NCBI RefSeq assembly: GCF_003112555.1
Contig: NZ_BEWB01000010.1
Location: forward strand, 248,001-312,000
Direction: 5' to 3'
Source: Streptomyces coelicoflavus
GTDB taxonomy: Bacteria; Actinomycetota; Actinomycetes; Streptomycetales; Streptomycetaceae
DNA length: 64,000 nucleotides
The translations under genes were made by a program, and so were the position numbers. Below, one piece after another: positions 1 to 8,327 of this stretch; position 1 is the stretch's first letter; each line of letters starts with the position of its first letter. The notes under the pieces were generated by a model, which saw only the letters and a list, made by a program, of their open reading frames with translations, was not told the DNA's origin and did not search any database.

Positions 1-987
1 ACCAGCGACACCGGGGCCAACAACGCGGCCTCCGCCGAGGCCGAGCGGCACCGCGTCTGGTGCGTCCGCTCCGACGACGCGGACCTGGCAACGGCCTGGA
101 CCCCGGCGACCGGACACAGCGAGGGCGTCACCGTCGCCGTACTCACCACCGACGCACGCCACCGCGACCCCCGCCACACCGCCGCCATCCGCGACGCGGT
201 GGTGGAGGGCCTGCGCGACGGCACCCTCGTCGCCCCGCACCGGCGCACCCGTACGCCCGGCGTCGCCCTGGTCGGCGGCGGTCCCGGCGACCCGGACCTG
301 ATCACCGTCCGCGGCCGCCGCCTGCTCGCCGAGGCCGACGTCGTCATCGCCGACCGGCTCGGCCCCCGCGACCTGCTCGCCGAACTGCCGCCGCACGTCG
401 AGGTCATCGACGCCGCCAAGATCCCCTACGGCCGCTACATGGCCCAGGAGGCCATCAACAACGCGCTGATCGAACACGCCAAGCAGGGCAAGTCGGTCGT
501 ACGGCTCAAGGGCGGCGACCCGTTCGTCTTCGGCCGGGGCATGGAGGAGGCGCAGGCGCTGGCCGAGGCGGGCATCGCCTGCACCGTCGTTCCCGGCATC
601 TCCAGCACCATCTCGGTCCCCGGCGCGGCCGGCATCCCGGTCACCCACCGGGGCGTCGCCCACGAGTTCACCGTGGTCAGCGGGCACGTCGCCCCCGACG
701 ACGCGCGCTCCCTGGTCGACTGGCCGTCCCTGGCGAAGCTGACCGGCACGCTCGTGATCCTCATGGGCGTCGACAAGATCGGCAAGATCGCCGAGACCCT
801 CGTCGCGCACGGCAAGTCCCCCGACACCCCGGTCGCCCTCGTCCAGGAGGGCACCACGGCCGCCCAGCGCCGGGTGGACGCGACCCTCGCCACCGTCGCC
901 GAGACGGTCGTCGCCGAGGAGGTCAGGCCGCCCGCCGTCATCGTCGTCGGCGCGGTCGTCGCCGTAGGCCCGCACGGGACGGTCTGA
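1..987 (+). CDS. cobA: uroporphyrinogen-III C-methyltransferase (siroheme/cobalamin), 5' end cut by window
   Basis: The open frame runs in from the left edge, so the N-terminus is missing. About 328 codons are visible. The first ~75 look like the tail of a CysG-type precorrin-2 dehydrogenase/ferrochelatase module. The rest is a tetrapyrrole (SUMT) methylase, recognised from the SAM-binding loop VGGGPGDPDLITVRG, the GDPFVFGRG motif and VPGISS. The enzyme transfers two methyl groups from SAM to uroporphyrinogen III to give precorrin-2, the branch point to siroheme and vitamin B12. The internal GTG at 199 is not the true start, because homologous sequence continues upstream of it. The stop is followed after 1 nt by the next gene. 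Confidence 0.9.
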   Translation, partial: TSDTGANNAASAEAERHRVWCVRSDDADLATAWTPATGHSEGVTVAVLTTDARHRDPRHTAAIRDAVVEGLRDGTLVAPHRRTRTPGVALVGGGPGDPDLITVRGRRLLAEADVVIADRLGPRDLLAELPPHVEVIDAAKIPYGRYMAQEAINNALIEHAKQGKSVVRLKGGDPFVFGRGMEEAQALAEAGIACTVVPGISSTISVPGAAGIPVTHRGVAHEFTVVSGHVAPDDARSLVDWPSLAKLTGTLVILMGVDKIGKIAETLVAHGKSPDTPVALVQEGTTAAQRRVDATLATVAETVVAEEVRPPAVIVVGAVVAVGPHGTV

Positions 988-988
988 C

Positions 989-1807
989 GTGGCCGGCCTC
1001 ATCACCATCGACGACCCCGACGACCCGCGCCTGCACGACTACACGGGCCTGACCGACGTCGAGCTGCGCCGCCGCCGCGAACCCGCCGAGGGCCTCTTCA
1101 TCGCCGAGGGCGAGAAGGTCATCCGGCGGGCCGGCGAGGCCGGCTACGCGATGCGCTCGATGCTGCTGTCCGCCAAGTGGGTCGACACCATGCGCGACGT
1201 CATCGACGAGGCCCCGGCCCCGGTGTACGTCGTCGACCCGGCGCTCGCCGAACGGGTCACCGGCTACCACGTGCACCGCGGCGCGCTCGCCTCGATGCAG
1301 CGCAAGGCGCTGCCCACGGCCGCCGGTCTCCTGACCGGTGCCCGCCGCGTCGTCGTCATGGAGTCCGTCAACGACCACACCAACATCGGCGCGATCTTCC
1401 GCTCCGCCGCCGCGCTCGGCATGGACGCGGTCCTGCTCTCCCCGGACTGCGCCGACCCCCTGTACCGGCGCAGCGTCAAGGTCTCGATGGGCGCGGTCTT
1501 CTCCGTGCCGTACGCCCGCCTCGACGTCTGGCCGGCCGGGCTGGGGGAGGTCCGCGACGCGGGCTTCACGCTCCTCGCCCTCACCCCCGACGAGCGGGCC
1601 GAGCCCCTCGACGCGGTCGCCCCGCACCGGATGGACCGGGTGGCCCTCATGCTGGGCGCCGAGGGCAGCGGCCTGACCCGGCGGGCCCTCGCGAAGTCCG
1701 ACACGTGGGTGCGCATCCCGATGTCCCACGGCGTCGACTCCCTGAACGTGGGCGCGGCGGCCGCGGTCGCCTTCTACGCGGTGACGGCGGGACGCCCCCC
1801 GGCGTAA
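989..1807 (+). CDS. TrmH/SpoU-family RNA 2'-O-methyltransferase
   Basis: A 272-aa SPOUT methyltransferase expected to methylate a ribose 2'-OH in rRNA or tRNA using SAM. The three SpoU motifs are visible: NIGAIFRSAAALG (motif 1), LMLGAEGSGL (motif 2) and IPMSHGVDSLNVGAAAAV (motif 3), which forms the trefoil-knot SAM site. The first ~100 residues are the substrate-binding part. The GTG start sits 1 nt after the cobA stop, so the two are probably cotranscribed although their functions are unrelated. The target nucleotide cannot be told from sequence. Confidence 0.88.
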   Translation: MAGLITIDDPDDPRLHDYTGLTDVELRRRREPAEGLFIAEGEKVIRRAGEAGYAMRSMLLSAKWVDTMRDVIDEAPAPVYVVDPALAERVTGYHVHRGALASMQRKALPTAAGLLTGARRVVVMESVNDHTNIGAIFRSAAALGMDAVLLSPDCADPLYRRSVKVSMGAVFSVPYARLDVWPAGLGEVRDAGFTLLALTPDERAEPLDAVAPHRMDRVALMLGAEGSGLTRRALAKSDTWVRIPMSHGVDSLNVGAAAAVAFYAVTAGRPPA

Positions 1808-1821
1808 ACCGCCTGCGGCGC

Positions 1822-3288
1822 TCAGGGCCGGGACGCCCGCTGCCCCGGAAGGCCGCCGGTCGGGTCCACCGGCTCCTGCTGTACCGCCCGGTCCCGCTGC
1901 GCCGCCGCCCGCACGCCGCTCCGGTCGTCGCCGAGCCCGCGCGAAGGTCCCTGACAGCCCTGTGCGGCGGCGATGCCCAACGCGACGAGCAGCGTCACCA
2001 CCACGAACACGAACAGACGCTGGCGCAGCAGCCGCGGGTTGGCGGGCCGCCGCCAGCCGGTCCCCGTCGTCCTCGGCGCCGTACGGCCGGCTCCACTGCG
2101 CGGCGCGGGCCGGCCACCGTCGGTGCGGGAGGCCCTCCGGCCGGTCGTGTCGCGGGCGGACGGCGTGGGCCTGGACCCGGAGCGCGCCCCCGCACCGCCG
2201 CCCCGCGACGGCGTCCCGCCACGCGCGGGCGTCCCACCCCGCGACGGAACGGAACCGGAACCCCGTGACGGAACGGAACCGGAGCCCCGGGACGCGGGAC
2301 CCCGCGATCCCGGCGTGCCGCGCGGTGCCGGAGTGCCCTGCGCGCCCGCCCGGCCCTGCGGACGCCGCTGGGCACGCTCCGGATAGGTGTCGGCGAGCCG
2401 GCCCGTGGCCACGTCCGCCTCACCACTGCGCGGCGCGGGCGGCCGGACGTCGGCCATGCCCTGGGCCTCCCGGGCGGCGATCTCCTTGAGCCGCAGCGAC
2501 AGTTGAAGGGTGCTGGGGCGTTCCTCGGGGTCCTTGGCCAGGCAGGCCCGCACCAGCGGGGCGAGCGCGTCCGGCACGCCGTGCAGCTGGGCCTCCTCGT
2601 GCACCACGCGGTACAGCATCACCTCGGAGCTGCCGTGCCCGAAGGGCGAGTCACCCATCGACGCGTACGCCAGCGTGGCGCCGAGCGAGAACACGTCCGT
2701 CGCCGGAGTGACCGCGGCCCCGCGCACCTGCTCCGGCGCGAGGAACCCGGGGGAGCCGACCGCGGTGCCGACGTGCGTGAGGGTGGAGGCACCGGTGGCC
2801 CAGGCGATGCCGAAGTCGATGATCCGCGGCCCCTTCGGGGACAGCAGGATGTTGGACGGCTTCAGGTCCCGGTGCACCACCCCGGCCTCGTGCACGGCGA
2901 CCAGGCCCTCGGACAGCGCGGCGCCCACGGCCGCGACGTCGGCCGCGCCGAGCGGCCCCCCGTCGACGACCTTGTCGTGCAGGGAGGGGCCGGGCACGTA
3001 CTGCGTGGCGAACCAGGGGCGGTCCGCCTCCAGGTCCGCGGCGACCAGCCGGGCGGTACAGCCGCCCCGGATGCGCCGGGCCGCCGACACCTCACGCGCG
3101 AACCGCGAACGGAACTCCTGGTCCTCCGCCAGGTCCGGCCGGATGACCTTCAGCGCGACCCGCTGCCCCTTCTTGTCGGAGCCCAGGTAGACCACGCCCA
3201 TCCCACCCGCGCCGAGCCGCCTGTGAAGCCTGAACGAGCCGACGACGCGCGGGTCCTCGCGCCTCAGGCGCATCATCGCCATGTTCAT
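1822..3288 (-). CDS. membrane-anchored serine/threonine protein kinase
   Basis: A 488-aa Hanks-type kinase. Visible are the glycine loop GAGGMG (26-31), the VALK lysine (47), HRDLKPSN, DFG and the SPGFLAPEQ activation segment, so it should be catalytically competent. After the ~270-residue kinase domain comes a long Pro/Ser/Gly/Arg-rich linker with short repeats (GSGSVPSR), one membrane segment near 424-443 and a short ~45-residue tail. There is no PASTA or other sensor domain. I chose the ATG at 3288 because it has a purine-rich stretch upstream and the kinase domain begins soon after; an in-frame GTG at 3318 would add 10 residues. It converges on the methyltransferase. Substrates are unknown. 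Confidence 0.9.
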   Translation of the reverse strand: MNMAMMRLRREDPRVVGSFRLHRRLGAGGMGVVYLGSDKKGQRVALKVIRPDLAEDQEFRSRFAREVSAARRIRGGCTARLVAADLEADRPWFATQYVPGPSLHDKVVDGGPLGAADVAAVGAALSEGLVAVHEAGVVHRDLKPSNILLSPKGPRIIDFGIAWATGASTLTHVGTAVGSPGFLAPEQVRGAAVTPATDVFSLGATLAYASMGDSPFGHGSSEVMLYRVVHEEAQLHGVPDALAPLVRACLAKDPEERPSTLQLSLRLKEIAAREAQGMADVRPPAPRSGEADVATGRLADTYPERAQRRPQGRAGAQGTPAPRGTPGSRGPASRGSGSVPSRGSGSVPSRGGTPARGGTPSRGGGAGARSGSRPTPSARDTTGRRASRTDGGRPAPRSGAGRTAPRTTGTGWRRPANPRLLRQRLFVFVVVTLLVALGIAAAQGCQGPSRGLGDDRSGVRAAAQRDRAVQQEPVDPTGGLPGQRASRP

Positions 3289-3783
3289 CCCCGCTGCCCG
3301 GTCCCTGTGACGTGCCACAGCTTACGTTTCCACGGCCGCCCGCGCGCAGAGGCCGCGCCCTCTCGGGACAACGGATTGTCAGTGCCCGGCGCGAGAGTTG
3401 AGGAACGGTCAGTGAACGCCTGGGCGAACCGGCCGTCCGCCGCCCGTGATCCCAACCGGCCGCGGGCGCCGGGGGATTGGACCGGCAGGGGGCGACCGGG
3501 AGGGGAGGGCCGCGGAGGGCGGGGAGAGGCCGCGCGGCAGGGCTGCGGCGGGTGGCCGAGGAGGCTTCGGACCGGCGACGGAGGCAGGCGGGGAGATCGC
3601 CGGAGTGAGCGAAGTCACCGGACAGCCCGGAGATACCCGGACACGGTGGGCACCCCGTCCGGGAAGACCCCGAGACCCGGGAGCCGGTCTCCACCCAGGG
3701 GAGTACGCGGCAGGTCGAGGCTCATCCTCCGGGAGGCCCGGCAATCGGTACGAGGGCATGACGTCGGACGATCGCCCGACGCA
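3289..3783. other. non-coding stretch between divergent genes
   Basis: About 500 bases between the kinase start (minus) and the promoter region of the small membrane protein (plus). Open frames here lack Streptomyces codon bias and recognisable products. Kinase promoter elements should lie in its left part, but no convincing -10/-35 pair could be picked. Confidence 0.5.
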
Positions 3784-3797
3784 TAGATTTGAGGTCA

Positions 3798-3843
3798 AGC
3801 GGCGGGTGCAGCACTCGTCCCCCGAGGTCAGACACCCGCCGCT
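3798..3843 (+). promoter_or_regulatory. leader hairpin upstream of the 60-aa membrane protein
   Basis: A perfect 11-bp inverted repeat (AGCGGCGGGTG at 3798-3808, complement at 3833-3843) encloses a 24-nt loop that itself can form a small CTCG/CGAG hairpin. A -10-like TAGATT lies at 3784-3789, so the hairpin would begin close to the transcript 5' end, 35 nt before the ATG at 3878. It may act as a 5'-UTR stabiliser or an operator; the role is inferred. Confidence 0.4.
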
Positions 3844-3877
3844 GCAACGAGACAACGAATCGGTCAGGAGAGGGACC

Positions 3878-4060
3878 ATGGCTCAGACGGTGCCGCGGAC
3901 GCTGGTCCGCACACGGGAAAGCCGCCGTCAGGGCCGTCGCCACCCCGCGGTGGCGACGCTCATGGCCCTCCCCCTGGCGGTCCTGCTCCTCCTCGTCTTC
4001 GACGGGTGGGAGACAGTGGCCACACAGGCGTCGTCCGTGGGTGTGGTGCTGGGGCGCTGA
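3878..4060 (+). CDS. small single-pass membrane protein (60 aa)
   Basis: A 60-aa basic peptide: an Arg-rich N-terminus followed by one hydrophobic segment (about 25-41, ending LLLLVF), then a short polar/hydrophobic tail. The ATG at 3878 is chosen for a good ribosome site (GGAGAGGG, 4-5 nt upstream); longer in-frame starts would lack one. It is followed by a strong factor-independent terminator and so forms its own transcription unit. I recognise no family. The positive-inside rule predicts a cytoplasmic N-terminus. Confidence 0.65.
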   Translation: MAQTVPRTLVRTRESRRQGRRHPAVATLMALPLAVLLLLVFDGWETVATQASSVGVVLGR

Positions 4061-4146
4061 GCGGCGACCCCAGGCCCGGAAGAGCGGTCCGGGCGGGGAC
4101 ATCCATCCATGAAACCCCGTGGGGACGGGGGTGCGGCGGACGGCAA

Positions 4147-4180
4147 AATGCCGGCGCAGCTGGGGAGCTGCGCCGGCATT
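4147..4180 (+). terminator. strong hairpin terminator
   Basis: A perfect 15-bp stem (4147-4161 paired with 4166-4180), GGGG loop, followed by GCTTTT. It closes the unit of the small membrane protein. Confidence 0.85.
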
Positions 4181-4355
4181 GCTTTTCCCCTCCGTGCCGC
4201 CCGACGACGCACACCCGGACGGCGACGGAGCCGGGCCGGGGCACCTTCGCAGGCCCGAGGCGTCACGGGCGCGGGCCCAGGGCATCAAGGCCGTCGGCGT
4301 CGCGGGACAGGAACGGCGCCCGTCCCCGCGCCGCACCCTGCGTACCCTCACCCAC

Positions 4356-5291
4356 GTGACCACGGACGCCCACCCCCTCCTTCCCGCCCTCGAGGCCCGC
4401 GTCAGGGAAACGGCCCACGCCCGCACCCCGGCCTGTCCCTGCGGCGCGGCCACCCTCGCCGACCGCCCCGACGCCACCGTCGTCCGGCACGCCGGCACCG
4501 TCGCCAAGGCCCATGCCGCGGGCGCCGACCCCGCCGAGCTGTCCCTCCGCGTCACCGCGGCGGCCCGCCTCCCCGGCGTACTCCTGCCCCCGCTCGCCCC
4601 GGCCCCCGTCGTCCTGCACGGGCGGCCGGTCACGTACTGGCCCTACGGCGCGCCCGTGGACCCGGAGGATCCGGACGCGGCACCGTGGGAGGCCGCGGCC
4701 ACCCTCCTCGCCCGCCTCCACCGCACCGCGGCGCCCACCCCCGTACCTCCCATGCGCGGCCCCGCGAAGGCGGCCCTCGCCGTGGCACGCCTCCGGGAGG
4801 CCGCGCCCCACCACCCCGCCACCGCGCCCGTACTGGCGGCCTGGTCCGCGCTCCCCGCCTGGGCGCGCGGCGCGGCCGCCATGCCGGACACCACCACCCT
4901 CTGCCACGGCGACCTCCACCTCGGCCAGCTCATACGCCACCCCGCCCCCGACGGCCCCTGGCTGCTGATCGACGTCGACGACCTCGGCACCGGCGTCCCG
5001 GCCTGGGACCTGGCCCGTCCGGCGGCCTGGTACGCCTGCGGGCTGCTTCCGCCCGAGGAGTGGCACCGCTTCCTCACCGCCTACCGCGCCTCCGGCGGCC
5101 CCGCCGTACCCGCCGACGGCGACCCCTGGCCCGTCCTGGACGTCCCCGCGCGCGCCCTCACCGCGCAGACCGCGGCCCGGGCCGTCACCAAGGCGGTTCT
5201 GGCTGACCGGCCGCTGGACGAGGTCGAGGGCCGCCTCGTCGACGCCTGCGCGCGGATGGCGTCCGTCCGGCCCGACGCCCCTCGGGGTTGA
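4356..5291 (+). CDS. aminoglycoside-phosphotransferase-fold kinase
   Basis: A 311-aa protein of the APH/choline-kinase superfamily. The catalytic loop CHGDLHLGQL (His184, Asp186) and the metal-binding segment LLIDVDDLGTG are intact, followed by the typical PAWDLARPAAW helix. It should transfer phosphate from ATP to a small hydroxylated substrate; the family covers antibiotics, sugars and choline, so the substrate cannot be given. I chose the GTG at 4356 because TACCCT at 4343-4348 sits exactly one -10 distance upstream, implying a leaderless transcript; open frame upstream has no homology-like features. Confidence 0.8.
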   Translation: MTTDAHPLLPALEARVRETAHARTPACPCGAATLADRPDATVVRHAGTVAKAHAAGADPAELSLRVTAAARLPGVLLPPLAPAPVVLHGRPVTYWPYGAPVDPEDPDAAPWEAAATLLARLHRTAAPTPVPPMRGPAKAALAVARLREAAPHHPATAPVLAAWSALPAWARGAAAMPDTTTLCHGDLHLGQLIRHPAPDGPWLLIDVDDLGTGVPAWDLARPAAWYACGLLPPEEWHRFLTAYRASGGPAVPADGDPWPVLDVPARALTAQTAARAVTKAVLADRPLDEVEGRLVDACARMASVRPDAPRG

Positions 5292-5314
5292 GCCGAAGTT
5301 CCGCGCAGTAGGGT
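5288..5314 (+). promoter_or_regulatory. candidate promoter of the zinc-ribbon gene
   Basis: TTGAGC (5288-5293) and TAGGGT (5309-5314) with a slightly short 15-nt spacer. The expected transcript start is near 5321, giving a leader of about 70 nt. Confidence 0.4.
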
Positions 5315-5331
5315 GCAACCGACCTGCGGCG

Positions 5332-5346
5332 GGACAGAGTCTGTCC
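5332..5346. promoter_or_regulatory. perfect palindrome in the leader of the zinc-ribbon gene
   Basis: GGACAGAGTCTGTCC, two 7-nt arms around one base, about 11 nt downstream of the predicted transcript start. The geometry suits a dimeric repressor operator; a hairpin is unlikely with a 1-nt loop. Confidence 0.4.
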
Positions 5347-5392
5347 TGGCGAAACGTGAAGCAGGACCGACCGGCGAGGAGTTGAGCCGAGC

Positions 5393-5680
5393 ATGCAGTG
5401 CCCCAAGTGCCACGCACCGATGCACACCTACAACCGCAACGGCGTTCAGATCGAGCAGTGCAGCGGCTGCCGCGGCATCTTCCTCGACTACGGTGAGCTG
5501 GAGTCGCTGACCCGCCTGGAGGCCCAGTGGTCCCAGCCCGCTCCGCCGCCCCCGCCCGCCGCGCCGCAGGCGTACCCGGCGGCCCAGGCTCCGGCGTGGG
5601 GCGCCCCGCACGGCGGCGGTCACGGCCACTACGGCCACCACCGTCAGAAGAGCTTCGGCCGCATGCTCTTCTCCAGCTGA
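5393..5680 (+). CDS. TFIIB-type zinc-ribbon protein
   Basis: A 95-aa protein. The N-terminal ~45 residues form a zf-TFIIB zinc ribbon: CPKCHAPM and CSGCRGIFLD supply the four cysteines. The rest is a Pro/Ala/His/Gly-rich tail (APPPPPAAP, GGGHGHYGHH) ending in a short basic segment. The His-rich stretch could also bind metal. GAGGAG lies upstream of the ATG. The gene is monocistronic, bounded by a promoter/palindrome and a 16-bp terminator. The family has no firmly established function. Confidence 0.8.
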   Translation: MQCPKCHAPMHTYNRNGVQIEQCSGCRGIFLDYGELESLTRLEAQWSQPAPPPPPAAPQAYPAAQAPAWGAPHGGGHGHYGHHRQKSFGRMLFSS

Positions 5681-5691
5681 CCGGAGCACGA

Positions 5692-5728
5692 CGAAGCCCC
5701 CGGCCGTTCGAGACGGCCGGGGGCTTCG
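5692..5728 (+). terminator. 16-bp hairpin terminator
   Basis: Stem 5692-5707 with 5713-5728 (CGAAGCCCCCGGCCGT), TCGAG loop. The near-perfect symmetry would also terminate the convergent tRNA cluster. Confidence 0.85.
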
Positions 5729-5735
5729 GTGGGTG

Positions 5736-5807
5736 TGGACGATACTGGGATTGAACCAGTGACCTCTTCCGTGTCAGGGAAGCGCTCTCCCGCTGAGCTA
5801 ATCGTCC
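5736..5807 (-). tRNA. tRNA-Val (GAC), copy 3 of the cluster
   Basis: On the minus strand the cloverleaf is complete. The acceptor arms are GGACGAT/ATCGTCC, the anticodon loop is CTGACAC with anticodon GAC, and the T-arm is GGTTCAATCC. CCA is not encoded. Confidence 0.95.
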
Positions 5808-5838
5808 TGGGAGTGCTGCGGTGAAGCAGAGTACTGCG

Positions 5839-5910
5839 TGCGCGATACTGGGATTGAACCAGTGACCTCTTCCGTGTCAGGGAAGCGCTCTCCCGCTGAG
5901 CTAATCGCGC
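5839..5910 (-). tRNA. tRNA-Val (GAC), copy 2 of the cluster
   Basis: Identical to its neighbours except the acceptor stem, which reads GCGCGAT/ATCGCGC. The changes are compensated on both strands of the stem. Anticodon GAC. Confidence 0.95.
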
Positions 5911-5945
5911 GGGATCCTTGCGGACCGGTGATCCTTGCGGACCAG

Positions 5946-6017
5946 TGGACGATACTGGGATTGAACCAGTGACCTCTTCCGTGTCAGGGAAGCGCTCTCC
6001 CGCTGAGCTAATCGTCC
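5946..6017 (-). tRNA. tRNA-Val (GAC), copy 1 of the cluster
   Basis: Same sequence as the copy at 5736-5807; anticodon GAC. Transcribed after tRNA-Cys. Confidence 0.95.
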
Positions 6018-6021
6018 TTGG

Positions 6022-6092
6022 AGGTGGAGACGGGATTTGAACCCGTGTAGACGGCTTTGCAGGCCGTTGCCTCGCCTCTCGGCCACTCCACC
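6022..6092 (-). tRNA. tRNA-Cys (GCA)
   Basis: Acceptor GGTGGAG/CTCCACC, discriminator U, anticodon loop CTGCAAA with anticodon GCA, T-arm GGGTTCAAATCCC. Confidence 0.95.
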
Positions 6093-6130
6093 AGGAGTGT
6101 AGGAGGCCCGGGAGGCCCCCTGTTCCTGCG

Positions 6131-6203
6131 AGCGGACGACGAGGCTCGAACTCGCGACCTCAACCTTGGCAAGGTTGCGCTCTACCAACTGAGCTACGTC
6201 CGC
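6131..6203 (-). tRNA. tRNA-Gly (GCC)
   Basis: Acceptor GCGGACG/CGTCCGC, anticodon loop TTGCCAA with anticodon GCC, T-arm GAGTTCGAGCCTC. First gene of the minus-strand cluster. Confidence 0.95.
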
Positions 6204-6380
6204 CTGTCGGTTCGGTCCGCTTGCGCGGCCCGGCGACGTGATGAACTCTAGCGGATTCCGGGGCCAGCACAAAAACGCGTTTGTGCAGCGTGCTGCGGTG
6301 CGCCCGCTCGCGGACCTGGTCAGGGCACCCGGAAGGACACGTTCGGGTCACCTCGGGGCCACCCGCCTAGACTCGGAAGG

Positions 6381-7445
6381 GTGCTCGACCACCCTCCCCT
6401 CGCCCGCTTCGGCGACCGCGTCGCCACCGGTCTCCGCGACGTCACGAGTGATCCCGCCGCCCTCGACTCCGAGGGGTTCTGGGCCGTCTGCGCGGACTTC
6501 GAAGGCCGTCTGACCTGCGCCCGCTTCGCCGACGTACGGACCGCGCCGGTGCCCGCGCCCACCCCGGGCGCGTGGCGGGGCCCCGCGGTCGGCGACTGGA
6601 CGTCCTCCCTCGACCGCGTCGCCTACACCACGGGCGTACGGCGCATCCGCGCGCACATAGCCGCCGGCGAGGTCTACCAGGCCAACCTCTGCCGGGTGCT
6701 GACGGCGCCGATCGGCCCCGGCGCCGACGTGGACGCGCTCACCGCCCTGCTGGCCCGCGGCAACCCGGCGCCGTACGCCGGAACGATCCGCCTGCCCGGA
6801 CACGGCGTCGAGATCGCCACCGCGTCGCCCGAGCTGTTCCTGCGCCGGGACGGCCGGACCGTCGAATCCGGTCCGATCAAGGGCACCGGGCGGACCGAGG
6901 CCGACCTGCTGGAGAAGGACTACGCCGAGAACGTCATGATCGTGGACCTGGTCCGCAACGACCTGGGACAGGTCTGCGCCACGGGCACGGTCTCGGTGCC
7001 CGACCTGTGCGTCGTGGAGAAGCACCCCGGCCTCGTCCACCTGGTGTCCACGGTGCGCGGCGAGCTGCGCGCGGGCGCCGGCTGGCCCGAGCTCCTCGAC
7101 GCCGCCTTCCCGCCCGGTTCCGTCACCGGCGCGCCCAAGTCGAGCGCCCTGCGGATCATCGACGCGCTGGAGACCGCGCCCCGGGGACCGTACTGCGGGG
7201 GCATCGGCTGGGTCGACGCCGACCGGGGCACCGGCGAGCTGGCCGTCGGCATCCGTACCTTCTGGATCGACCGGTCCGGCGGCCGGGCCGCGGGGCGGCT
7301 GTGCTTCGGCACCGGGGCCGGCATCACCTGGGGATCCGACCCGGAGGGCGAATGGCGGGAGACCGAACTGAAGGCGTCCCGTCTCCTCGCGGTAGCGTCG
7401 GGGGTGTACGAGGCGAACGTGAGTGGAGAGGCACCGGCGACGTGA
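6381..7445 (+). CDS. pabB: chorismate-binding enzyme, aminodeoxychorismate synthase component I type
   Basis: A 354-aa protein of the anthranilate synthase/PabB superfamily that adds an amino group to chorismate on the way to 4-aminobenzoate and folate. The C-terminal chorismate-binding domain shows SPELFLRR, SGPIKGTGR, NDLGQVC, PPGSVTGAPK and a final GTGAGITWGSDP. It is shorter than full PabB (~450 aa) because the N-terminal half is reduced. No glutaminase (PabA) is adjacent. The GTG at 6381 lies 7 nt after TAGACT (6368-6373), suggesting a leaderless mRNA. It overlaps pabC by 4 nt. Anthranilate or salicylate synthase activity cannot be excluded from sequence alone. Confidence 0.82.
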   Translation: MLDHPPLARFGDRVATGLRDVTSDPAALDSEGFWAVCADFEGRLTCARFADVRTAPVPAPTPGAWRGPAVGDWTSSLDRVAYTTGVRRIRAHIAAGEVYQANLCRVLTAPIGPGADVDALTALLARGNPAPYAGTIRLPGHGVEIATASPELFLRRDGRTVESGPIKGTGRTEADLLEKDYAENVMIVDLVRNDLGQVCATGTVSVPDLCVVEKHPGLVHLVSTVRGELRAGAGWPELLDAAFPPGSVTGAPKSSALRIIDALETAPRGPYCGGIGWVDADRGTGELAVGIRTFWIDRSGGRAAGRLCFGTGAGITWGSDPEGEWRETELKASRLLAVASGVYEANVSGEAPAT

Positions 7446-8263
7446 AGATCTGGCTCGACGGCGGGTTGCAGGACACCGAGACCGCCCGCGTCTCCGTGTT
7501 CGACCACGGGCTGACCGTGGGGGACGGCATCTTCGAGACGGTGAAGGCGGTGGACGGCAGGCCGTTCGCGCTGACCCGGCACCTGGACCGGCTGACCCGC
7601 TCGGCCCGCGGCCTCGGCCTGCCCGACCCGGACCTGGACGAGGTGCGCCGCGCCTGCGCCGCCGTCGTCGAGGCCAACCCGATGTCCCTCGGCCGACTGC
7701 GCATCACCTACACCGGCGGCCACGGCCCCCTCGGCTCGGACCGCGGCGCGCACGGCACGACCCTCGTCGTCGCCCTCGGCGAGACCGGCCGCCGCCCCGA
7801 CTCCACCGCCGTGATCACCGTGCCCTGGACCCGCAACGAACGCGGCGCGCTCACCGGCCTCAAGACCACCTCGTACGCCGAGAACGTCGTCGCCCTCGCC
7901 CGCGCCCGCGAACGGGGCGCCACCGAGGCGCTGTTCGGCAACACGGTGGGCCGGCTGTGCGAGGGCACCGGGTCGAACGTCTTCGTCGTCCTCGACGGCG
8001 AGATCCACACCCCGCCGGTCGCCTCCGGCTGCCTCGCCGGGATCACCCGCGCCCTGGCGGTCGAGTGGACCGGGGCGCGCGAGACCGATCTTCCGCTGGA
8101 CGTCCTGGACCGCGCCGACGAGGTGTTCCTGACCTCCACGCTGCGGGACGTACAGGCCGTGCACCGCGTCGACGACCGCGAACTGCCGGGCGCTCCGGGG
8201 CCGGTGACGGCCAAGGCCATGCGCGTCTTCGAGGAGCGGTCCGGGGACGACCTGGATCCGTGA
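7442..8263 (+). CDS. pabC: class IV PLP aminotransferase, likely 4-amino-4-deoxychorismate lyase
   Basis: A 273-aa fold-type IV PLP enzyme. The N-terminal VFDHGLTVGDGIFET is typical, the PLP lysine is in GLKTTSYAENV, and the phosphate-binding EGTGSNVF and LAGITR segments are present. The family includes branched-chain and D-amino-acid aminotransferases; the direct translational coupling to pabB (GTGA overlap) points to PabC, which splits aminodeoxychorismate into 4-aminobenzoate and pyruvate. Confidence 0.82.
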   Translation: MKIWLDGGLQDTETARVSVFDHGLTVGDGIFETVKAVDGRPFALTRHLDRLTRSARGLGLPDPDLDEVRRACAAVVEANPMSLGRLRITYTGGHGPLGSDRGAHGTTLVVALGETGRRPDSTAVITVPWTRNERGALTGLKTTSYAENVVALARARERGATEALFGNTVGRLCEGTGSNVFVVLDGEIHTPPVASGCLAGITRALAVEWTGARETDLPLDVLDRADEVFLTSTLRDVQAVHRVDDRELPGAPGPVTAKAMRVFEERSGDDLDP

Positions 8264-8327
8264 CCCGGATCCTCGGGCCGCCGATATTCGGCTGCCGTAG
8301 CCGTCCGCAGTGGGTAGAACTGCCGTG

